A stretch of 64,000 bases of DNA, taken from Bowmanella denitrificans. Its GTDB lineage: Bacteria > Pseudomonadota > Gammaproteobacteria > Enterobacterales > Alteromonadaceae. The notes beneath the pieces are model-generated. The model was not told the DNA's origin, did no database searches, and saw nothing but the letters and a program-made list of their open reading frames with translations. Below, piece after piece: positions 16,666-23,891 of the stretch. Numbering within the stretch: the stretch's first letter is position 1; each line of letters begins with the position of its first letter. The stretch covers positions 62,001 to 126,000 of the forward strand of contig NZ_PEBU01000002.1 of NCBI RefSeq assembly GCF_002887595.1. Direction: 5' to 3'. Made by a program: the position numbers and the translations under genes.

Positions 16666-17100
16666 ATGTATTTAGGTTCGGTCAGCCGGGATGATTACCC
16701 GCAGCTTATTCAGATTTGGGAAGCATCGGTGCGAGCTACCCACGATTTTCTTAGTGACGCCGATATCCTCAAGTTAAAACCCCTGATTCTGGAGCAGTAT
16801 TTTGATGCGGTTGCCTTAACCGCGGCACGTAATGAGGGCGGTGAGCTGCTGGGCTTTAGCGGTGTCGCCGAAGGCAATCTGGAAATGCTGTTTATTGCCC
16901 CTGAGCAGCGCGGATTGGGCGTAGGCACAGCGCTTTGTCGTCATGCCATTGACCAGCAGGGCGTGAGTAAAGTGGATGTCAACGAACAAAACCCACAGGC
17001 GTTAGGGTTCTACCTGCATATGGGCTTTGTGCAGATTGGTCGCTCGGAGCTGGACGGGCAGGGCGCGCCCTTTCCTTTACTGCATCTGGCATTGGCTTAA
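16666..17100 (+). CDS. yjaB: GNAT acetyltransferase, YjaB-like
   Basis: A 144-residue acetyltransferase resembling E. coli YjaB along its length: WEASVRATHDFLSDADILKL, LEMLFIAPEQRGLGVGTALC (acetyl-CoA loop), VNEQNPQALGFYLHMGFVQI and a closing FPLLHL. Its physiological substrate is not established. AAGGAAG precedes the ATG. It sits between the kinase gene and an oxidoreductase gene on the same strand, 75 bp after the former, and is probably a separate unit. Confidence 0.85.
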   Translation: MYLGSVSRDDYPQLIQIWEASVRATHDFLSDADILKLKPLILEQYFDAVALTAARNEGGELLGFSGVAEGNLEMLFIAPEQRGLGVGTALCRHAIDQQGVSKVDVNEQNPQALGFYLHMGFVQIGRSELDGQGAPFPLLHLALA

Positions 17101-17130
17101 CCCCCTTATCCAATTAATGAGGAAGCTCAA

Positions 17131-17712
17131 GTGACAACTCTGGTGGTCATTGCTCATCCGCTAAATAATAGCCTGTGTGCCTATTTGGCAGCACACACTA
17201 TCCAGCATCTTGAAGGCCAGGGCCATCAGATAGAGGTCAGGGACCTGTATCAGGATAATTTTGCCCCGGCGCTGACATCCTGTGAGCGGCAAAGTTACTA
17301 TCAATCGTCGTTTAACAGCGCCGCACTTGAGGCGGATATTGCTCAGCTTAAGCGTGCTGAAACCCTGATTTTGGTGTTTCCTACCTGGTGGTTCGGTTTT
17401 CCTGCCATTCTGAAAGGCTGGTTTGACCGGGTGTGGGCACCGGGACATGCTTATGAGCATGCATCTGATCTTGGCGCTATTCAGCCTCGACTAGAAAACC
17501 TCAAAGAAATGAAGGTAATAACCACATTAGGCTCCCCCTGGTGGGTGGACCGCCTGGTAATGTTCAGGCCGGTGAGACGCATTTTGAAAACGGCATTACT
17601 TGGGGCTTGCACGATGAAATGTCGCTTTACCATGTTGTCTTTTTACCAAAGTGAAAAAGCCGATCAAAAGCGGGTAGAAGCCTTTTTAAAGAAAATTCGC
17701 CAGCGCTTTTAA
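17131..17712 (+). CDS. NAD(P)H-dependent flavodoxin-fold oxidoreductase (KefF/NQO1-like)
   Basis: A 193-residue flavoprotein. It starts TTLVVIAHPLNNSLCAYLA, the FMN/FAD phosphate loop of the NQO1/KefF/MdaB family, and has LILVFPTWWFGFPAILKGWF with the Trp-Trp flavin cover and DRVWAPGHAYEH. It should reduce quinones or similar electrophiles with NAD(P)H. A GTG start is preceded by GAGGAAG. It lies 30 bp after the YjaB-like gene and converges on rsgA across a shared terminator. Confidence 0.88.
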   Translation: MTTLVVIAHPLNNSLCAYLAAHTIQHLEGQGHQIEVRDLYQDNFAPALTSCERQSYYQSSFNSAALEADIAQLKRAETLILVFPTWWFGFPAILKGWFDRVWAPGHAYEHASDLGAIQPRLENLKEMKVITTLGSPWWVDRLVMFRPVRRILKTALLGACTMKCRFTMLSFYQSEKADQKRVEAFLKKIRQRF

Positions 17713-17728
17713 GGTTGTTTGATGAAAA

Positions 17729-17754
17729 GAAAGGTCACAGAAATGTGACCTTTC
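17729..17754. terminator. bidirectional terminator between the oxidoreductase gene and rsgA
   Basis: GAAAGGTCACA-gaaa-TGTGACCTTTC, an 11-bp perfect stem. A-rich sequence on the left gives a T-run for the minus strand (end of rsgA), and a short TTTC follows on the plus side. Confidence 0.8.
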
Positions 17755-17761
17755 TAGCGAG

Positions 17762-18799
17762 TTAGTAGCCCTTTTTGTTGTGGCGGATAACCGGCATCAG
17801 CCTTTTAATCATCTTGCCAAACTGCTTGTCTTTGGCGCGCAGCTCCTGCAATGACGCGCTGTTACGGCTGAGTTCGGCCTGCAGCTTGTGATAGTTGCTC
17901 AGACGGCGTGCCTCTATATCACCGTTATCCAATGCCTGTTGCACCGCACAGCCCGGTTCCCCCTTGTGTTGACAGTCAGAGAAGCGGCATTGTTCGGCTA
18001 AGGCATCAATATCGGCAAAGGTGCGGCGTATACCATCTTCACCATCACTGAGTTGCAACTCACGCATTCCGGGCGTGTCAATCAGCACGGCCCCAGATGG
18101 CAGAAAGTGCATGGAGCGGGCAGTGGTGGTATGTCGGCCTTTGCTGTCATCCTCTCGAATGGCGGCGGTTTTCTGTTCATTCCCGGCACTTAATGTGTTG
18201 ACCAGGGTGGATTTACCCACACCGGATGAACCCATTACCGCCAGGGTATTGCCAGACTTACACCAGAGCAAAAGCGATGCGCAACTTTCACTATCCAGGG
18301 CGTTAACGGATTCCACCACTAACAATGGGTCTAACTGTTGTACCAAAGCGCGTTTTTCATCGGCGTCGCTGCACAGATCCTGTTTGGTCAGTATCACCAC
18401 AGGATCTACCCTGGCTTCATGAGCAAGGGTCAGATAGCGCTCAATCCGACTCAGTTTAAAATCCTGGTTCAGCGAGCAGACTATCAGCAGAGTGTCGACA
18501 TTGGCGCTGATTAACTGCTCAGCTAACTGGCTACCAGCAGCTTTACGCTTAAATACCGACTTACGTTCCAGCAAGCGCACAAATTGCCCGTCATTATCCA
18601 CCAGCAGCCAATCACCAATAGTCATAGCGGGCAGGGAAGGGGTAAGGGGCAAATGATACAAGCCATGCTCATTTCTTAGCACATATTCATTACGGTGGTG
18701 GGCGACCACGCGGCTTATCTGATGATGTTCAAATTCTTGCAGGCTAAGTTGTTGTTGAAAAAATGCCTGCCAGCCCAGTTGTGATAGCGATAAATTCAT
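17762..18799 (-). CDS. rsgA: small ribosomal subunit biogenesis GTPase RsgA
   Basis: A 345-residue circularly permuted GTPase. An N-terminal OB-like domain is followed by G4 (ILTKQDL), G1 ([12 protein letters not shown]), G2/G3 (DTPGMREL) and a C-terminal zinc knuckle [14 protein letters not shown]. RsgA acts in late 30S maturation. I chose ATG 18799, preceded by AGGAAA, over an ATG 12 codons upstream that lacks a ribosome site. The sequence upstream holds a possible leader peptide and overlapping hairpins. It may be a second rsgA copy, since it is not next to orn or psd. Confidence 0.93.
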   Translation of the reverse strand: MNLSLSQLGWQAFFQQQLSLQEFEHHQISRVVAHHRNEYVLRNEHGLYHLPLTPSLPAMTIGDWLLVDNDGQFVRLLERKSVFKRKAAGSQLAEQLISANVDTLLIVCSLNQDFKLSRIERYLTLAHEARVDPVVILTKQDLCSDADEKRALVQQLDPLLVVESVNALDSESCASLLLWCKSGNTLAVMGSSGVGKSTLVNTLSAGNEQKTAAIREDDSKGRHTTTARSMHFLPSGAVLIDTPGMRELQLSDGEDGIRRTFADIDALAEQCRFSDCQHKGEPGCAVQQALDNGDIEARRLSNYHKLQAELSRNSASLQELRAKDKQFGKMIKRLMPVIRHNKKGY

Positions 18800-18905
18800 A
18801 TGCTTTCCTAATGCGCACAGCAATAAGCTCTGCACACACAGATAAATACATAGGAACCAAGTGACGCCGGTTTGTAATAAACCCGCTCTATTGAAAGTCA
18901 GTGGT

Positions 18906-18988
18906 CCCGGTCATAGAACACCGGGCAAAGGCTGAAAGGGCCGAGAAAAGCGACAGAATTGACGTTACTCAGCAACCTTTGCCGGGTG
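18906..18988 (-). promoter_or_regulatory. overlapping alternative hairpins in the rsgA leader
   Basis: Read on the minus strand, a segment in the leader-peptide codons (18988-18976) pairs with 18931-18919 over 12 of 13 positions. The inner part of that second segment (18925-18920, CCCGGT) can instead pair perfectly with 18911-18906 (ACCGGG). The two structures exclude each other. There is no U-run, so if regulatory the effect would not be simple intrinsic termination. Confidence 0.4.
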
Positions 18989-19006
18989 GGTAATCGCTAC
19001 AATCAT
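18965..19006 (-). CDS. putative 13-residue leader peptide upstream of rsgA
   Basis: The frame encodes MIVAITHPAKVAE. Its ATG is preceded at 4 bases by GAGGAGAG, one of the strongest ribosome-binding sequences in the window. There is no run of a single amino acid of the trp/his attenuator type. It lies about 165 bp upstream of the rsgA start and overlaps the first arm of the hairpin set at 18906-18988. Too short to judge by coding statistics; the case rests on the ribosome site and the structure. Confidence 0.4.
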   Translation of the reverse strand: MIVAITHPAKVAE

Positions 19007-19080
19007 CAAACTCTCCTCAATCTAACTGTTATTTTACGGCGTTCAGCATAACAACAATAAGCGTCGTTGGCGACAGGCTT

Positions 19081-19746
19081 TTAACCCTTCACTTTGTCGC
19101 GACCGATAAGGTAGTGGTTCGCACCCAACCAACCCAGCCAAAGTGCAGTGGTGATACCTGCGGCGGCCAAGATGGCAGGTTTGGGATTATCCAGGCTGCT
19201 AAGGGCGCCGGCATATGCGCCAATAACGGCATAGGGCACAGCACTGCATAGCCAAAGCAGCAAAAACTTGCCGAAATGCATTTTGCTGATCCCGGCCAGG
19301 CAGGCGGATACTTCCGGCAGGATTGGCATGGCGCGAGCAAGCAGGATAACGATGGCACCATGGCGGACAAAGGTATCTGTGGCTTCCTTACGTTTGGCAG
19401 CGTCCTTAAGCAGCAACTTAAGCAGTTTGTCACCGAATCGGTAGCTGATGGCGTACCCCCCGATGCCTGCCAGCGATAACCCCAGAATAGCCGACAGTGC
19501 ACCAAACAGCGGGCCCAGAAAATAACCGCTTAGCAGAGTTATGGTCAAAGTGGGGATGGCAATAAATAAATCTGCAAACAGCAACGTTACTACCATGGCT
19601 ACCACGTGAAGCGGGTTGGCATATTGAGCGGCATCCAGCCATAAGCGAATTTGCTCAATGGTCAGCAAACCAGTGGATTTAATCAGCACAAAAGTACAGG
19701 CAAACACCAGTACCAAGCACAGTACAAGGGGGAATAAGGCTTTCAT
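19081..19746 (-). CDS. TVP38/TMEM64 (VTT domain) family membrane protein
   Basis: A 221-residue membrane protein with about six hydrophobic segments. The central FIAIPTLTITLLSGYFLGPLFG and GAIVILLARAMPILPEVSAC match the VTT/DedA-like superfamily (reentrant loops, Arg and Pro conserved), whose members act in lipid or membrane homeostasis. It is the last gene of a three-gene minus-strand operon, 15 bp after the DUF2141 gene. Confidence 0.87.
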   Translation of the reverse strand: MKALFPLVLCLVLVFACTFVLIKSTGLLTIEQIRLWLDAAQYANPLHVVAMVVTLLFADLFIAIPTLTITLLSGYFLGPLFGALSAILGLSLAGIGGYAISYRFGDKLLKLLLKDAAKRKEATDTFVRHGAIVILLARAMPILPEVSACLAGISKMHFGKFLLLWLCSAVPYAVIGAYAGALSSLDNPKPAILAAAGITTALWLGWLGANHYLIGRDKVKG

Positions 19747-19761
19747 TTTTGGGTCCTGCTT

Positions 19762-20211
19762 TCAGGGGTAAATAAGGGGAATATCGATAACGTCCTGGTT
19801 GGCAGATAAGGTCAGCCTGGCGTCCTTAAACGAGGGTGCCCCGCTAAGACGGACACGCGCACCATTGGAAAAGCCAAGCCCTTCGGCCGGCCAGATACCA
19901 GTCCAGTTCTTGGTGACTTTGTTGTTCATGTCTTCGTCGTGCAGCACCTTGACAGCAAACTCTCTGGTGTTGACCGCAAACTCAAACGCCAAGCTGCTGA
20001 CGTCACTGGTTACTGGTCGGGTCTGAATGCTGAGAGCCTTAGCATGATCTTTGGGAAAGCCATCGTTGGCGAACAGCATCACTATAATTTGCCCCTGACG
20101 GGCTGTTTCAATCTGACGGACTTGCACCGTCAGTGCTTTTGCCATAACTGGGGTAAAAATCAGTGCCATCATCAGTCCTATAGTATTTGGGTGAATTGTT
20201 TTAAATTTCAT
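19762..20211 (-). CDS. DUF2141 family secreted protein
   Basis: A 149-residue protein with a signal peptide (hydrophobic residues about 10-23, ending near VMAKA). A beta-rich domain follows, ending FAVKVLHDEDMNNKVTKNW and EGLGFSNGARVRLSGAPSF, the recognisable DUF2141 core (HDE-N-N, GFSN). Function unknown; probably periplasmic or extracellular. It starts 4 bases after the SDR gene stop, so it is in one operon with the SDR and VTT genes. Confidence 0.85.
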   Translation of the reverse strand: MKFKTIHPNTIGLMMALIFTPVMAKALTVQVRQIETARQGQIIVMLFANDGFPKDHAKALSIQTRPVTSDVSSLAFEFAVNTREFAVKVLHDEDMNNKVTKNWTGIWPAEGLGFSNGARVRLSGAPSFKDARLTLSANQDVIDIPLIYP

Positions 20212-20215
20212 ATTG

Positions 20216-20950
20216 TTAATGCCCTTTCATGATTTTTTTTGCCAATTGTGGCCACAGGTTGTGCAACAAACGCAGCAACCTGACCTTGCCAATGTCGTTT
20301 ACTGTTTTATCCCGTTCTATGCCTCGGATAATGGCTTGTGCGGCTTGTTTTACCGACAGCTTGGCCTTGCCACGCCCTTCGGTCATGGGGGTGTCTACCA
20401 GTGGCAGAAAGGCCTGCAGAACGCGGACAGGAGTATGTTCAAGCTGATAATTCAAGCTTTGAGAAAAGCTATTTAAGGCCGCCTTGGTCGCACAATACAC
20501 CGCAGACTGGGTTTTAGGTGCCAGTGCCAGGCCGGAGTTAACATTGATAATACGCCCCGGTGAATTAGCCTGTAAAAGTGCCGGAAGCAGTAAGTAACAT
20601 AAAGCGCACACAGCGGTGAAATTCAGCGTGATTTCCTGCTTGATTGACGCATACAGAAAATTTTTATCCAAAAAGCAGGGCTCGAACTGCATAGCTGCAT
20701 TATTAATTAAGGCATCTATCTGTGGATGCTCACCGACTATGGTTTGGCACAGCCCTGGCAAGATGGCCGGTTCACTTAGATCCGCCGCATAAGTCTGCAG
20801 CCCGGGAAAATCGCGTTCCAACATATCCAGCCTGGGGCCAGCCCGGGCGATAACGAGAATTTGATTATGCGGCGCCAACTGGCGCACCAGTTCATAGCCA
20901 ACGCCAGAGGTGCCGCCGGTTATCAATAGGGTTTTGTTGTGTAGAATCAT
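20216..20950 (-). CDS. short-chain dehydrogenase/reductase (DltE-like)
   Basis: About 244 residues with the classical SDR features: nucleotide loop LLITGGTSGVGYELV, ALINNAAMQ, and the catalytic Tyr-x-x-x-Lys in SAVYCATKAALNSFS. The substrate is unknown; the closest recalled family is the DltE-like set of uncharacterised SDRs. The ATG at 20950 fits the usual N-terminus; another ATG 10 codons upstream cannot be excluded, and neither has a good ribosome site. It is the first gene of the operon with DUF2141 and VTT proteins. Confidence 0.9.
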   Translation of the reverse strand: MILHNKTLLITGGTSGVGYELVRQLAPHNQILVIARAGPRLDMLERDFPGLQTYAADLSEPAILPGLCQTIVGEHPQIDALINNAAMQFEPCFLDKNFLYASIKQEITLNFTAVCALCYLLLPALLQANSPGRIINVNSGLALAPKTQSAVYCATKAALNSFSQSLNYQLEHTPVRVLQAFLPLVDTPMTEGRGKAKLSVKQAAQAIIRGIERDKTVNDIGKVRLLRLLHNLWPQLAKKIMKGH

Positions 20951-21033
20951 AATACATTCGAAATGGTGACTTGAATGCATTAGAGACGTATTTGAACCGG
21001 CGCACCTCTGGGTTAAACAGGGTGCCGTCGATG

Positions 21034-21402
21034 CTAGCTATAGCTTTGCAACCAGATATTGATACTCCGGATACTGATAAACACCATCACCAGGGTTAAG
21101 GCAAAGGCCAGCATCATCAGCAAGCTGTAAAACCCACGAACTATGTGGGCTTTACATCGCTTGAAAAACCCGTCTTTGCTATTCGCACGCGCGGGTAAAC
21201 GGGTAAAGGCACTGATAAACCAGTAGAGAGTGCCGGACCAGAACAGAGTCATCAGGCTGGGCAGGATATATTTATCTTCCGCTGCTGAGCCCGCCAGCAG
21301 CAAAACATAAGTGAAAACCGCCAGTGCCGTCAGACCCGTAAGCAGCAATAGGGGCCGTAGCCAACGAAGTTTTCTGGCGGTAGATTGCAGATTATTCAGC
21401 AC
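21034..21402 (-). CDS. small membrane protein, unknown
   Basis: About 122 residues with an N-terminal basic stretch, two membrane spans (LLLLTGLTALAVFTYVLLLA and ILPSLMTLFWSGTLYWFIS), a charged loop and a C-terminal span (FYSLLMMLAFALTLVMVFIS). A GTG at 21402 with AAAGGA 6 bases upstream is the best start. It is transcribed divergently from an XRE-type membrane regulator, with a 27-bp palindrome between them, which suggests it may be the regulator's target. No family recognised. Confidence 0.7.
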   Translation of the reverse strand: MLNNLQSTARKLRWLRPLLLLTGLTALAVFTYVLLLAGSAAEDKYILPSLMTLFWSGTLYWFISAFTRLPARANSKDGFFKRCKAHIVRGFYSLLMMLAFALTLVMVFISIRSINIWLQSYS

Positions 21403-21458
21403 TACATTTCCTTTCACTAAAACCTGATACAACAGTTGAACGATAAATCCAGTAAATC

Positions 21459-21485
21459 AGTATGATTGTCATATGATGTCATACT
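21459..21485. promoter_or_regulatory. palindrome between divergent small membrane-protein genes
   Basis: AGTATGA (21459-21465) and TCATACT (21479-21485) are perfect 7-bp arms around a centre that also contains repeated TGTCA. The position between the XRE regulator gene and the divergent gene suggests an operator. Confidence 0.45.
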
Positions 21486-21553
21486 AATGTCGTCACCCAT
21501 GTTGTTCTATGCTGTTAACTTGTGCCTAGACCGATAATTTTAAGGATAAAACA

Positions 21554-21967
21554 ATGAAGATCGATAAGGTATTGCTGAAATCGAGCAGAGAGACAAGAAA
21601 CTGGACTCAGCAGGTAGTTGCGCAAATGTGCAATGTCAGCTTGAGGACCATTCAGCGTGCTGAGAGCACCGGTGACGTATCAATGGATACTCTGGATGCA
21701 TTGAGCGCCGTGTTTGAAATACCCAGTCAGCAATTGCTCTGTTCTGCAAAAGTGCTTGAAAAAGGCAGGATAACAGATGCCCAGATTAGTACAGCATTAA
21801 AGGTGTTGTTACTGGCCCAATTGTCGATGTTTGCTACTGTGTTCTGGGTGGCAGACCAGTTGACTCCCCTTCAACTTCAGGTTTCCACGGCAGTTATCAG
21901 TCTGTCGTTTGTGTTTTCATTTGTACTGATAGGCACAGTGGCTTACAGAAAAGGCATGGTATCCTGA
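21554..21967 (+). CDS. XRE-type regulator fused to two membrane spans
   Basis: A 137-residue protein. Residues 1-60 form an XRE helix-turn-helix (SSRETRNWTQQVVAQMCNVS, then RTIQRAESTGDVSMDTLDAL). The rest carries two hydrophobic spans (ALKVLLLAQLSMFATVFWVA and STAVISLSFVFSFVLIGTVA). Such membrane-anchored XRE proteins are seen in Alteromonas-like genomes with unknown signals. AAGGATAAAACA lies before the ATG. It faces away from the 122-residue membrane protein. Confidence 0.82.
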   Translation: MKIDKVLLKSSRETRNWTQQVVAQMCNVSLRTIQRAESTGDVSMDTLDALSAVFEIPSQQLLCSAKVLEKGRITDAQISTALKVLLLAQLSMFATVFWVADQLTPLQLQVSTAVISLSFVFSFVLIGTVAYRKGMVS

Positions 21968-22087
21968 GCGCTTCTAGCCGTGACGCTGAGTTAATAAAGA
22001 AGTGCTGAGATATCAGATATTCTCTTTGTGAACTCAGCGGCTCTGCGCGAGGTATTTTTCGTGTCGCTGTGGTAAGTACAGGATGAT

Positions 22088-22606
22088 TTAAACCCGAGGT
22101 TCGTCCATGCCGGCCTGAAAATTCAATACTCTGGCCAGCACAAACAACCAGTCAGACAGGCGGTTTAAGTAGCGTAGACAGACCCCTGGCACCTCGCGTT
22201 GCTGATTCAGCTCCACCATGCGTCGTTCTGCGCGTCGCGCGATGGTACGGCAAATGTGTGCCTGGGCAGCGCTATGGCAGCCGCCGGGCAAAATAAAACT
22301 GGTCTGTGGTGGGATGTCGCTTTGCCACAAGTCAATCTGCTGCTCCAGTTGCTGCACATTGTCATCGGTCAGTTTGCTGGATGCAGACAGGGCAAAGCCG
22401 ATCTGAAACAGTTGCTGTTGTATCTGCTGTACCGCTTGTAACTGGGCAATTTCCTTCAGTTCACAAGCTAGCATACCTAAATGGGCGTTAAGCTCATCCA
22501 GGGTGCCATAACACTCCAGTACTATGTCCTGTTTACCCAGACGTTCAGGCTTGTCCACATAAATTTGCGTGGTGCCTTGGTCGCCCCCTTTTGTGTAGAT
22601 TTTCAT
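22088..22606 (-). CDS. cob(I)yrinic acid a,c-diamide adenosyltransferase, PduO type
   Basis: A 172-residue ATP:cob(I)alamin adenosyltransferase. MKIYTKGGDQGTTQIY is the ATP-binding N-terminus, FILPGGCHSAAQAHICRTIA and ARRAERRMVEL the middle signature, and RYLNRLSDWLFVLAR the C-terminal cobalamin-side motif. It makes adenosylcobalamin from reduced cobalamin. The start overlaps the csiV stop by 4 bases, so it is the last gene of a PilZ-mfd-csiV run, an unexpected partner for repair and cell-wall genes. Confidence 0.93.
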   Translation of the reverse strand: MKIYTKGGDQGTTQIYVDKPERLGKQDIVLECYGTLDELNAHLGMLACELKEIAQLQAVQQIQQQLFQIGFALSASSKLTDDNVQQLEQQIDLWQSDIPPQTSFILPGGCHSAAQAHICRTIARRAERRMVELNQQREVPGVCLRYLNRLSDWLFVLARVLNFQAGMDEPRV

Positions 22607-23889
22607 GATGCTGGCTCTTCCTTGGGTGGCGCAGGTTTGTGGTATCTGCGTACTTCCACCACCATGCCAAACAAGGGGTGGTCAAAATAATGGATCTGCT
22701 TGCTGATAATGCGCCTTAGCTGATCAAACTTCAGCCCGTAGAGTTGGTATTGAGGCGCTGAATCATCTGGCTGTATATCTTGCCCACCATTTAGCGCCAG
22801 GGTTAATGGCTCGGTGCCCATCAATCCTGGACGACCTTCCTGGCGATAGACCATATCGGCATCGATATGCAAATACGGAATACGGTTGATATATTGCAGA
22901 TAGAGCGTAAACAGTCCGTCAAGCTCCCAAAGCGCATCGGTGCGCTGTCCTGGTTGAATAACAACCTCGGCTTGATTGTCCAGTACCAGGGGTTCGGCCA
23001 GGGCTTGTTCCACTTGTGCCATTAAATCCAGCGGGGTAGCCAGGGTGTCGCTGTCTTGCTGTGCCAGTAGCGGCTTTTCCTCGGGCAGTGGGTAGCCATT
23101 GATATCGTAGCTCTTCGCAAAGTTGCGTCCGGCAAACAGGCGATAAGGTCTGGCTTTGCTGCGGCCAAACTGAACGTTCTGGCGCCAGGCCAGGTGCATT
23201 AGTGGTTCAATGCCACGCTGGCGATAAAGATCCCGGGCGAGCTGCCGTAATTCAAGCATGTCAGGGGGCAGCAAATACGGACTGTCACTGTAAGGCTTTT
23301 CCCGGCCCTGTGGCAGAATCGGCATTTGCGCAACAAATGGCTCGGCTTTCGGGTGACTGACGACTAAGTCTTGCAGCCAGGCCTGTTCGAAACTGTATTG
23401 ACAGCCACTGCGTAGCAGCGGATATAAATCAATAAAGTCTTCAGCCCGCCAGGGTGATGGTTGCGCTGTGTTCAGGGCGCCGACGATCTGTGCCTGCAGT
23501 TCGGTGCCGGTTTGAGGCAAAAACGCCTGTTCTTCACTTTGCAACTGATCAGATAGGCTATCGAGTAATTGCTGTACTTCACTCAGCAATGTGCTGTCAG
23601 TAACAACAACATTGTCCTGTGGCTGTGTTTGTGACGGTGAGCATAGCGCTAAAGCGGCACGCAAGCTGCTGATGTCCGGTTGCAGCAGCGGGCTTAGCAA
23701 ATCCACGGCCCTGGCACTACCAGGGGTTTTTACCGGTTGTGGAAAGCGTTCGTCCAGCGCTTCCAGTGCCTGCCCCTGTTTATATAACAGTACTTCAACC
23801 TCGAACCACCAATCCGTGCTTTGTGCCTGACAAGTGTGGCTTAACAGCGCGAATGTCAGACCGAGCAGTGGAGCACTTCTTTTTAGCAT
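22603..23889 (-). CDS. csiV: CsiV family periplasmic protein
   Basis: A 428-residue secreted protein with signal peptide ending near CQA-QS, followed at once by DWWFEVEVLLYKQGQALEAL, the typical CsiV opening. The C-terminal half (GLFTLYLQYINRIPYLHIDA, then LKFDQLRRIISKQIHYFDHP) is the conserved CsiV domain. In Vibrio this family binds peptidoglycan and supports the LpoA-PBP1A synthase. It is placed 2 bp after mfd, a known neighbourhood in this order. Confidence 0.88.
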   Translation of the reverse strand: MLKRSAPLLGLTFALLSHTCQAQSTDWWFEVEVLLYKQGQALEALDERFPQPVKTPGSARAVDLLSPLLQPDISSLRAALALCSPSQTQPQDNVVVTDSTLLSEVQQLLDSLSDQLQSEEQAFLPQTGTELQAQIVGALNTAQPSPWRAEDFIDLYPLLRSGCQYSFEQAWLQDLVVSHPKAEPFVAQMPILPQGREKPYSDSPYLLPPDMLELRQLARDLYRQRGIEPLMHLAWRQNVQFGRSKARPYRLFAGRNFAKSYDINGYPLPEEKPLLAQQDSDTLATPLDLMAQVEQALAEPLVLDNQAEVVIQPGQRTDALWELDGLFTLYLQYINRIPYLHIDADMVYRQEGRPGLMGTEPLTLALNGGQDIQPDDSAPQYQLYGLKFDQLRRIISKQIHYFDHPLFGMVVEVRRYHKPAPPKEEPAS

Positions 23890-23891
23890 AG

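Noticed and set aside
22000-22087. Cobalamin riboswitch near the adenosyltransferase gene
   Set aside because: No B12-box-like sequence was found upstream of the operon or the gene; the gene follows csiV directly.
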